From Mailhella sp. (lineage in GTDB: Bacteria; Desulfobacterota; Desulfovibrionia; Desulfovibrionales; Desulfovibrionaceae): a stretch of DNA of 6,816 bases. The first letter of the stretch is position 1. Every line of letters begins with the position of its first letter. Made by a program: the position numbers and the translations under genes. The stretch lies in the NCBI GenBank assembly GCA_024404335.1, contig JAKSQA010000053.1, positions 1 to 6,816 of the forward strand, in the 5' to 3' direction. Below, one piece after another: positions 1-6,816 of this stretch. The notes beneath the pieces are model-generated. The model was not told the origin of the DNA. It saw nothing but the letters and a program-made list of their open reading frames with translations, and ran no database searches.

Positions 1-334
1 CGAGCGTCTTGGGAACGGCCTCTCCGAGGGGGAGGCCGGGCAGGGTGAGCACTGCGGCGAATGCCGGCATGGTCGCTTGGCGGGGCGCTGCGGCCGCCAG
101 TGCGCCGGCGAGGGCGGCGCCTGCGGTGTTGGCTATGGTGTTGAGCGTGAGTATGGCGGAGATGGGCGCGTCGACGTGGGAGCGCATGGCATGCAGCAGC
201 GCGCCTGCGCGGGAGCCCTCCTCCTTCATCTTCTCAAGGGCCGTCCACGGAATGGAATAGAGCATGGCCTCGAGCATGGAGCAGAGGGCCGATATGGCGA
301 GGGCGAGGACGACGGTGAGGACGAGTGCGGTCAT
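1..334 (-). CDS. CNNM/DUF21-domain membrane protein (HlyC/CorC-type), 5' part only, cut by window edge
   Basis: Translating the minus strand from the ATG at 334 gives 111 uninterrupted residues that run off the left edge. Residues 1-20 form a hydrophobic first membrane segment, followed by LCSMLEAMLYS. Residues 58-83 form a second segment containing TLNTIANT, and residues 88-111 lead into GEAVPKTL. These match the DUF21/CNNM transmembrane domain, in which an NT motif in the second helix and an E-x-x-PKT motif are conserved. Family members usually continue with paired CBS domains and sometimes a CorC-HlyC domain; those would lie outside the window. The family is linked to Mg2+/divalent cation transport, and the old label hemolysin is misleading. 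The start lies 42 nt after the lon stop with no convincing Shine-Dalgarno, and no other in-frame start exists back to lon, so it may be read as part of the lon transcript. Two prolines (P99, P102) in the third membrane segment are unusual. Confidence 0.8.
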   Translation of the reverse strand, partial: MTALVLTVVLALAISALCSMLEAMLYSIPWTALEKMKEEGSRAGALLHAMRSHVDAPISAILTLNTIANTAGAALAGALAAAAPRQATMPAFAAVLTLPGLPLGEAVPKTL

Positions 335-376
335 GGCGGGGCCGTATGGATGGTTGTGCGCCGTTCCGTGGCGGGG

Positions 377-2811
<2,435 letters not shown>

Positions 2812-2832
2812 GGGATACCTCTGGGGAACGGG

Positions 2833-2882
2833 GCAGCGGAGGCTGCGGTGAGAAAGTTGCCCGCGTGCGCGAGGCACGCGGG
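2833..2882 (-). promoter_or_regulatory. Hairpins in the clpX-lon spacer (9-bp perfect stem plus a smaller one)
   Basis: CCCGCGTGC (2860-2868) is the exact reverse complement of GCACGCGGG (2874-2882), with a 5-nt loop. On the transcribed minus strand it is followed by CAACTTTCTC, which is too poor in T for a strong intrinsic terminator. A second small stem, GCAGC/GCTGC with a 4-nt loop, lies at 2833-2846. The pair sits between the clpX stop (2890) and the lon ribosome binding site (2817-2822). It could act as a weak attenuator, a 3' stability element for clpX mRNA, or a processing site. Confidence 0.5.
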
Positions 2883-2889
2883 GAATGGC

Positions 2890-4083
2890 TTATGCGCGGG
2901 TCAGCACGGGGGACTCGGTGCCTTCGATGACGCCGCGGGTGATGGTGCAGCCCGTCACGCCTTCCATGGCGGGCAGCTCGTCCTCAGGGACGTTGCGGAG
3001 GCCGCGCGCGCCGGTCTGGTTCCCAAGCGGCTTCGCGGCGACGGCGCGGAGGGCCTCCTCCTCGAAGCTGAGGGCCACGCCGTCGAGTTCGAAGAGCTTC
3101 TGGTACTGCTTGACCAGGGCGTTCTTCGGCTCCTGCATGACGCGCCGCAGGTCGTCGACGTCAAGCTCCTCGACATGGGTGATGACGGGGATGCGGCCGA
3201 TGAATTCGGGGATGAGGCCGAACTGGACGAGATCGGAGGGGACGACCTTGTCGAGAAGCTCGCCGAGCTTCTGCTCGGTCTTCTTCTCGATGCGGGCGCC
3301 GAAGCCCATGCTCGTGCCGCGGCTGCGGGATTCGACGAGCTTCTCGAGGCCGATGAACGCGCCGCCCACGATGAACAGGATGTTGGACGTGTCCATCCTG
3401 ATGAATTCCTGCTGCGGGTGCTTGCGGCCGCCCTTGGGCGGAACGCTTGCGACGGTGCCTTCGATGATCTTGAGCAGGGCCTGCTGCACGCCTTCGCCCG
3501 ATACGTCGCGGGTGATGGAGGGGCCGTCGGCCTTGCGGGAGATCTTGTCGATCTCGTCGATGTAGATAATGCCCCTGCATGCGGCGTCAAGGTCGTAGTC
3601 GGCATTCTGCAGAAGCTGGACGAGGATGTTCTCGACGTCTTCGCCCACATAGCCGGCTTCCGTCAGGGTCGTGGCGTCGGCGATGGCGAAGGGGACCTTG
3701 AGCACGCGGGCCAGCGTGCGGGCAAGGAGCGTCTTGCCGCTGCCGGAGGGGCCGAGGAGGAGGATGTTGCTCTTCTCGAGCTCCACGCCCTCGATGGCGC
3801 CCGCATGGAAGACGCGCTTGTAGTGGTTGTGTACGGCGACGGAGAGGATCTTCTTCGCACGTTCCTGCCCGATGACGTAGTCATCGAGGCGCTCCTTGAT
3901 CTGCTGGGGCGTGAGGAGGCCTTCGGGAATCTCGGGGGCGTCCTGCTGCTCCTGCTCGGCGATGATCTCGCCGCAGGCGGCGACGCATGCGTCGCAGATG
4001 CAGACGTCGCCCTGGGTGATGAAGTGCTTCGCCTCGCCGGAGCTCTTGCCGCAGAAGGAGCAGCGGAGATCTTTTTCGTTCAT
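2890..4083 (-). CDS. clpX: ATP-dependent Clp protease ATP-binding subunit ClpX
   Basis: ClpX is the hexameric AAA+ unfoldase that recognises tagged or damaged proteins and threads them into ClpP. The 397-residue product opens with a C4 zinc-binding domain (C8, C11, C30, C33; CxxC-18-CxxC). Next come Walker A GPSGSGKT (111-118), pore loop GYVG (144-147), Walker B IDEID with D176/E177, the GGRKHP pore loop (218-223), arginine finger FIGR (R297) and sensor-2 GAR (R360). The ClpP-docking tripeptide, usually IGF or LGF, is MGF here (259-261). After the sensor-2 motif, GLR is followed by [13 protein letters not shown], about seven residues shorter than the usual helix in which GLR and LPSME are separated by about 13 residues. 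This accounts for part of its slightly short length (family usually about 410-430). The start is supported by AGGAAA (4090-4095), 6 nt before the ATG. It begins 2 nt after the clpP stop, so the two are almost certainly co-transcribed and coupled in translation. A 78-bp spacer precedes lon. Confidence 0.95.
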   Translation of the reverse strand: MNEKDLRCSFCGKSSGEAKHFITQGDVCICDACVAACGEIIAEQEQQDAPEIPEGLLTPQQIKERLDDYVIGQERAKKILSVAVHNHYKRVFHAGAIEGVELEKSNILLLGPSGSGKTLLARTLARVLKVPFAIADATTLTEAGYVGEDVENILVQLLQNADYDLDAACRGIIYIDEIDKISRKADGPSITRDVSGEGVQQALLKIIEGTVASVPPKGGRKHPQQEFIRMDTSNILFIVGGAFIGLEKLVESRSRGTSMGFGARIEKKTEQKLGELLDKVVPSDLVQFGLIPEFIGRIPVITHVEELDVDDLRRVMQEPKNALVKQYQKLFELDGVALSFEEEALRAVAAKPLGNQTGARGLRNVPEDELPAMEGVTGCTITRGVIEGTESPVLTRA

Positions 4084-4085
4084 GG

Positions 4086-4691
4086 TCAGTTTCCTGCGGG
4101 GAGGGCCGCATCGCTGCGGGAAGTGAGGATCCTGTCGATGAGGCCGAACTTCAGCGCCTCCTCGGGCGACATGAAGTTGTCACGCTCGGTGGCGGCGGCG
4201 ATCTTCGCAAGGGTGCTGCCGGTGTTCTCGGCGAGGATGCGGTTGAGGTTCTTCTTCAGCCGCTGGCCTTCGCGGACGTGGATGTCCATGTCCGTGATCT
4301 GGCCCTGGCAGCCGGAGGAGGGCTGGTGGATCATGATGCGGCTGTTCGGGAGGGAGTAGCGCATGCCCTTGGCGCCGCCGGCAAGCAGGAACGCGCCCAT
4401 GCTGGCGGCCTGGCCGATGCACAGCGTGGCGACGGGCGGGGCGATGAACTGCATGGTGTCGTATATGGCCATGCCTGCGGTCACGGAGCCGCCGGGGCTG
4501 TTGATGTACAGGCTGATCTCCTTTTCGGGATCCTGGGATTCGAGGAAGAGGAGCTGGGCACAGATCAGGGATGCGGTGGCGTCGTTCACCTCACTGCAGA
4601 GGAGGACGATGCGGTCCTTGAGTAGCCTGGAGTAGATGTCGTAGGAGCGTTCGCCGCGGCCTGACGACTCGATGACGAAAGGTATGGTCAA
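4086..4691 (-). CDS. clpP: ATP-dependent Clp protease proteolytic subunit ClpP
   Basis: ClpP is the tetradecameric serine peptidase chamber that partners ClpX. A TTG at 4691 is chosen as the start because AAGGAG (4698-4703) lies 6 nt upstream and the protein then begins [22 protein letters not shown], the canonical ClpP N-terminus. An upstream in-frame ATG at 4745 would add 18 residues encoded by the tig-clpP hairpin and is unlikely. The 201-residue product carries the full triad: S97 in [10 protein letters not shown]122 in MIHQP and D171 in TERDNF, the same numbers used for mature ClpP. The oligomerisation and oxyanion features [18 protein letters not shown] (64-81) are present. No propeptide is evident. 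The stop overlaps nothing but lies 2 nt before the clpX ATG. Upstream, 68 nt separate it from tig and hold a strong hairpin. Confidence 0.95.
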   Translation of the reverse strand: MTIPFVIESSGRGERSYDIYSRLLKDRIVLLCSEVNDATASLICAQLLFLESQDPEKEISLYINSPGGSVTAGMAIYDTMQFIAPPVATLCIGQAASMGAFLLAGGAKGMRYSLPNSRIMIHQPSSGCQGQITDMDIHVREGQRLKKNLNRILAENTGSTLAKIAAATERDNFMSPEEALKFGLIDRILTSRSDAALPAGN

Positions 4692-4697
4692 GATAAT

Positions 4698-4703
4698 CTC
4701 CTT
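4698..4703 (-). promoter_or_regulatory. Ribosome binding site fixing the clpP TTG start
   Basis: AAGGAG on the minus strand is followed by the 6-nt spacer ATTATC and then TTG ACC ATA CCT. No other start nearby has a comparable site, so it decides for TTG over the upstream ATG at 4745. Confidence 0.8.
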
Positions 4704-4710
4704 AAACAAT

Positions 4711-4741
4711 GCGTTCCCCGGTGCCGGGCACCGGGGAACGC
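4711..4741 (-). terminator. Strong 13-bp hairpin between tig and clpP (terminator-like or attenuator)
   Basis: GCGTTCCCCGGTG (4711-4723) pairs perfectly with CACCGGGGAACGC (4729-4741) around a 5-nt loop. On the transcribed minus strand the hairpin is followed by ATTGTTTAAGGAG, a short interrupted T stretch running straight into the clpP Shine-Dalgarno. The stem is strong enough for intrinsic termination, but the U-tract is weak, so partial termination or an mRNA stability/processing role is more likely than a full stop. It starts 18 nt after the tig stop codon and ends 7 nt before the clpP ribosome binding site. Confidence 0.6.
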
Positions 4742-4759
4742 GCAATCCGTGCGTTGCGG

Positions 4760-6064
4760 TTATTCCGCGGCGGGAGCGGTCTTCTGGGCCTTGTCGAACA
4801 TCATGGCCATGGCCTTCCCGGTGAGGATGCTGTTGCGCATGACGTTGACGTAGCCGTTCTGGATGACGGTGTCGCGGAGCTTCTTGAAGTCTTCCTTGTA
4901 CTGGCTGGCGAGCTGCATGATCTGCATGTCGAGCTCCTGTTCGGTGACTTCGAGCTTCTCGCGGACGGCGAGGCTGGTGAGGACGACGAAGTCGCGGGCG
5001 CGGCCCTTGGCCTGGGCGGCGAGGTCGTCGGCCATGTTGGCGATGCTCTCGTCGATGGCTTCGGGGGTCATGCCCTGCTGCTCGAGGTAGCCGCGGACCT
5101 CGGCTTCCTGGGAGGCGCGCTGCTCATTGAGGATGACTTCGGGGATGTCGAATTCCTGGCCTTCGAGCACGCTGTCGAGGAGCTTGCGCTCGGCCTGGGC
5201 GCGGGCGGCCTGGGCCTTGTTGCGGCCGGCCTGCTCGCGGATCATCTTGTTGAGGGCTTCGAGATTGCCGAAGCCGACCTTGGCGGCGAATTCCTCATCG
5301 AGCTCGGGGAGGACCTGGCGGCTGATCTTGTTCAGCTTGACGCGGAGGTCGACGGTCTTGCCGCGGAGCTGCTCCTCGGGATGGTCTTCGGGGAAGGTCA
5401 TGGCGCCGGTGCCCTCTTCGCCGGGGCGGAGGCCGCGGATGATCTTGTCGAGCTCGGAGAGCTCCTTGTCACCCTGGGGATCGGCGAGCTGGATGCTGTA
5501 GTCCTCGATCTTCATGCCGGGAACGGGCTTGCCCTCGATGTCGCCGTCGACATTGATGTTGACGACGTCGCCGTTCTGGGGAAGGCGGGCTTCGGTGAGC
5601 TCCTCAAGGGTGGCCATGCTCTTGCGGATGTTCTCGGCAAGGGCGGCGACGTCCTCGTCGGTGGGCTCGGTGGAGGGCATCTCGACGGTGAGGGCGGCGA
5701 GGTCTTCAGGAAGCTTCACTTCGGGAAGGATCTCGAAGGTGACGCTGAAGGAGAAGTCGGTGTTGAAGTCGATGCCCTCGTCGGCCTCGAGCTTGGGCTG
5801 GGAGACGGGACGGAGGTTCTCGGCCTCGAGGGCCTTCTGGACGTTGACGTCGATGAGGGCCTCGGCGCCGCGGGAGTAGACGTCGCCCCTGAAGTTCTTG
5901 ATGATGGTGGAGAGAGGAGCCTTGCCCTTGCGGAAGCCGGGAAGAGCGACGCTGGCGCCGACCTTGCGGGCTTCGGCGTTGAGGGCGGCGTTGACCTCTT
6001 CGGCGGGAACGGTGACGCTGATCTTGCGGGAGATGGAGGAAACTACTTCGATGCTGTAGGCCAT
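4760..6064 (-). CDS. tig: Trigger factor (ribosome-associated chaperone / peptidyl-prolyl isomerase)
   Basis: Trigger factor docks at the ribosome exit tunnel and shelters nascent chains. The 434-residue product has the three-part architecture. An N-terminal ribosome-binding domain carries GFRKGKAP at 43-50, with F44-R45-K46 at the same numbers as in E. coli. An FKBP-type PPIase insertion spans roughly residues 160-245 ([10 protein letters not shown] to [15 protein letters not shown]). An Ala/Glu/Gln-rich helical chaperone domain follows to the end. The start at 6064 is preferred over an ATG 11 codons upstream because [24 protein letters not shown] is the expected family N-terminus and AAGGAG (6075-6080) lies 10 nt upstream. 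In the PPIase pocket, the segment that reads PGFEDG in E. coli is SELDKI here, with L205 in the position of the key phenylalanine F198. Isomerase activity may therefore be weak or lost. The gene follows tRNA-Leu by 58 nt and leads the tig-clpP-clpX-lon series. Confidence 0.95.
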   Translation of the reverse strand: MAYSIEVVSSISRKISVTVPAEEVNAALNAEARKVGASVALPGFRKGKAPLSTIIKNFRGDVYSRGAEALIDVNVQKALEAENLRPVSQPKLEADEGIDFNTDFSFSVTFEILPEVKLPEDLAALTVEMPSTEPTDEDVAALAENIRKSMATLEELTEARLPQNGDVVNINVDGDIEGKPVPGMKIEDYSIQLADPQGDKELSELDKIIRGLRPGEEGTGAMTFPEDHPEEQLRGKTVDLRVKLNKISRQVLPELDEEFAAKVGFGNLEALNKMIREQAGRNKAQAARAQAERKLLDSVLEGQEFDIPEVILNEQRASQEAEVRGYLEQQGMTPEAIDESIANMADDLAAQAKGRARDFVVLTSLAVREKLEVTEQELDMQIMQLASQYKEDFKKLRDTVIQNGYVNVMRNSILTGKAMAMMFDKAQKTAPAAE

Positions 6065-6080
6065 GGCTGTGTAACTCCTT

Positions 6081-6109
6081 GAAATAACCCGCATCATTTC
6101 AGTGCGGGC
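6081..6109 (-). terminator. Weak terminator-like hairpin between tRNA-Leu and tig
   Basis: CCCGCA (6088-6093) and TGCGGG (6103-6108) form a 6-bp stem with a 9-nt loop. On the minus strand a closing G-U pair can be added, and the stem is followed by TTATTTC and then immediately by the tig Shine-Dalgarno. The stem is short and the T-tract is mixed, so partial termination after the tRNA or control of tig translation are both plausible. Confidence 0.45.
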
Positions 6110-6122
6110 ATGATTGCTGTTT

Positions 6123-6207
6123 TGGTGCGAGAGAAGAGGGTTGAACTCTCATGGATTGCTCCGCTGGATCCTAAGTCCAGTGCGTATGCCAATTTCGCCA
6201 CTCTCGC
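6123..6207 (-). tRNA. tRNA-Leu, anticodon UAG, with encoded CCA
   Basis: The minus strand folds into a complete class II tRNA. The acceptor arm GCGAGAG (6201-6207) pairs with CTCTCGC (6127-6133), followed by discriminator A and an encoded CCA (6123-6125). The anticodon stem CTGGA/TCCAG encloses loop CTTAGGA with anticodon TAG at 6171-6173, which reads CUA and, by wobble, other CUN leucine codons. The long variable arm CGGA-GCAA-TCC and the T-loop TTCAACC are as expected for tRNA-Leu; the outermost T-stem pair is G-U. It lies on the same strand as tig, 58 nt upstream, and could share its transcript. Confidence 0.95.
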
Positions 6208-6239
6208 GGAATGCGGTATATGTACTGCAAGCACGGTAA

Positions 6240-6266
6240 ATTAACACAGCTTTGCCGTATAGGCAA
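6240..6266 (-). promoter_or_regulatory. Candidate promoter for tRNA-Leu (and possibly the tig operon)
   Basis: On the minus strand TTGCCT (6261-6266) is followed after 15 nt by GTTAAT (6240-6245), which is preceded by TGT as in an extended -10. Transcription would start about 25-30 nt before the mature tRNA 5' end. The spacer is short and both boxes are imperfect. A second possibility is TATACC nearer the tRNA, but it lacks a good -35. Confidence 0.3.
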
Positions 6267-6352
6267 GAGGAAGAGGCCTTATCTCCCGTACGGATGCGCC
6301 CTGCGCCCATGCGTCAGACGATGCCGGGCTCTGATGCGCGGTGCGCCGCCGG

Positions 6353-6715
6353 TCAGGCAGCATAGAGGGCGCTGCGGAGCCATTCCTTCATGCGGGGGGA
6401 GGGCATGAATACGCCCTTGAGCGTGCCGAACTCGCTGGCGAGGTCGTCGCGGAGCTCTGCGGGTACGGGATGGACCCAGAGGTCCTCCGTCGCTTCGGAG
6501 TTGCGCATGACAAGGCGGAGGGTCGGCTCATCGGTCCACTTGTCGAGGACGAAGTAGTGCGAGAAGTCGTCTTTGGATCGTACGGGAGCGTGCTCGGCAT
6601 GCCAGTCGTTGTTGCCCCACTCGAGGTAGAGCGTCACGGCGTCGGCGGGGTCGAGGTTCCATTCCACGGGAAGTGCGCTGAAGGATCTGAGCTGTTCGAT
6701 GGAGCTGTACTGCAT
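6353..6715 (-). CDS. Small acidic conserved protein of unknown function (120 aa), with Fur-box promoter
   Basis: The ATG at 6715 has AAGGA (6723-6727) 7 nt upstream and opens a 120-residue frame ending in TGA at 6353. The product is soluble: no signal peptide or membrane segment is visible. It is rich in aromatic and acidic residues, with a striking central block DAVTLYLEWGNNDWHAEHAPVR (residues about 25-46, here split as DAVTLYLEWGNNDW then HAEHAPVR) followed by SKDDFSHYFVLDKW. The C-terminal part, LKGVFMPSPRMKEWL, looks like a capping helix. I recall similar uncharacterised small proteins in Desulfovibrio genomes, but cannot assign a domain or reaction. It has no cysteines and only scattered histidines (in DWHAEH and SHYF), so an obvious metal site cannot be claimed. 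Its promoter overlaps a near-perfect Fur box, which suggests expression in iron limitation. It is on the same strand as tRNA-Leu, 145 bp upstream of it, and looks like a separate transcription unit. Confidence 0.8.
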   Translation of the reverse strand: MQYSSIEQLRSFSALPVEWNLDPADAVTLYLEWGNNDWHAEHAPVRSKDDFSHYFVLDKWTDEPTLRLVMRNSEATEDLWVHPVPAELRDDLASEFGTLKGVFMPSPRMKEWLRSALYAA

Positions 6716-6757
6716 GGTCGTTTCCTTTTTGCCCTGAGGCGGTTTGTCGTTGGATGC

Positions 6758-6786
6758 AGAATCTCACATGGAACACTTCTTGTCAA
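6758..6786 (-). promoter_or_regulatory. Sigma-70-type promoter of the 120-aa protein gene
   Basis: On the minus strand a perfect TTGACA (6781-6786) is followed after 17 nt by GATTCT (6758-6763), a weak -10. Transcription would begin near 6751, leaving a leader of about 35 nt before the ATG at 6715. The -35 shares its first two bases with the Fur box, so Fur binding would block RNA polymerase. Confidence 0.6.
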
Positions 6787-6803
6787 TAATGATTATCAAT
6801 ATC
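6785..6803 (-). promoter_or_regulatory. Fur box (iron-dependent repressor operator)
   Basis: The minus strand reads GATATTGATAATCATTATT, matching 17 of 19 positions of the classical consensus GATAATGATAATCATTATC. It overlaps the -35 of the promoter for the 120-aa protein, a normal geometry for Fur repression. It could also serve a divergent plus-strand gene beyond the right edge; an AT-rich TTTATAAAA stretch (6805-6813) follows in that direction. Confidence 0.8.
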
Positions 6804-6816
6804 GTTTATAAAAGGG

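Noticed and set aside
4709..6082. 457-codon plus-strand open frame antisense to tig
   Set aside because: Repetitive G/D/L/E/V composition mirrors the Glu/Ala/Leu-rich trigger factor coding strand; no ribosome binding site or domain evidence.
6252..6266. TTGCC-GTATA-GGCAA palindrome as an operator
   Set aside because: Only 5 bp arms, overlaps the tentative -35, and I recognise no regulator with this site; could be chance.
6310..6338. Inverted repeat GCGTCAGA/TCTGATGC after the 120-aa protein gene as a terminator
   Set aside because: 8-bp stem with a G-U pair, an 11-nt loop and no T-tract on the minus strand; too weak to call.

Overview
This window is a GC-rich, almost entirely minus-strand segment built around a classic protein quality-control cluster. 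In minus-strand order it reads: small hypothetical gene, tRNA-Leu(UAG), tig (trigger factor), clpP, clpX, lon, and the start of a CNNM/DUF21 membrane protein that runs off the left edge. The gene order tig-clpP-clpX-lon, the trigger factor N-terminus, and the small hypothetical protein all fit a Desulfovibrionaceae-type sulfate reducer (Desulfovibrio/Bilophila relatives, Desulfobacterota). This assignment comes from recalled protein similarity, not from a database search.

Layout, right to left along the direction of transcription. Positions 6785-6803 carry a near-consensus Fur box overlapping a TTGACA -35 hexamer. It drives a 120-residue acidic protein of unknown function (6353-6715). A 145-bp spacer with a weak promoter candidate leads to a complete tRNA-Leu with anticodon UAG and encoded CCA (6123-6207). 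Then come tig (434 aa), clpP (201 aa, TTG start with a strong Shine-Dalgarno), clpX (397 aa, starting 2 nt after clpP) and lon. Hairpins lie in the tRNA/tig, tig/clpP and clpX/lon spacers, two of them within a few bases of the next ribosome binding site. The clpP/clpX junction has none. No intergenic stretch exceeds 300 bases.

The genes work together in proteostasis. Trigger factor binds nascent chains at the ribosome exit, ClpX unfolds tagged or misfolded substrates into the ClpP chamber, and Lon is a second, self-contained AAA+ protease. The main oddities are these. (1) lon is split by a one-base shift in a run of seven C after codon 107, although all downstream Lon motifs are intact. (2) ClpX lacks about seven residues just after its sensor-2 GAR motif. 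(3) Trigger factor has a diverged prolyl-isomerase pocket. (4) A strong iron-regulatory signature stands in front of an uncharacterised small protein. I see no mobile element, CRISPR array or obviously new multi-gene system; this is mostly a housekeeping region with a few specific anomalies.
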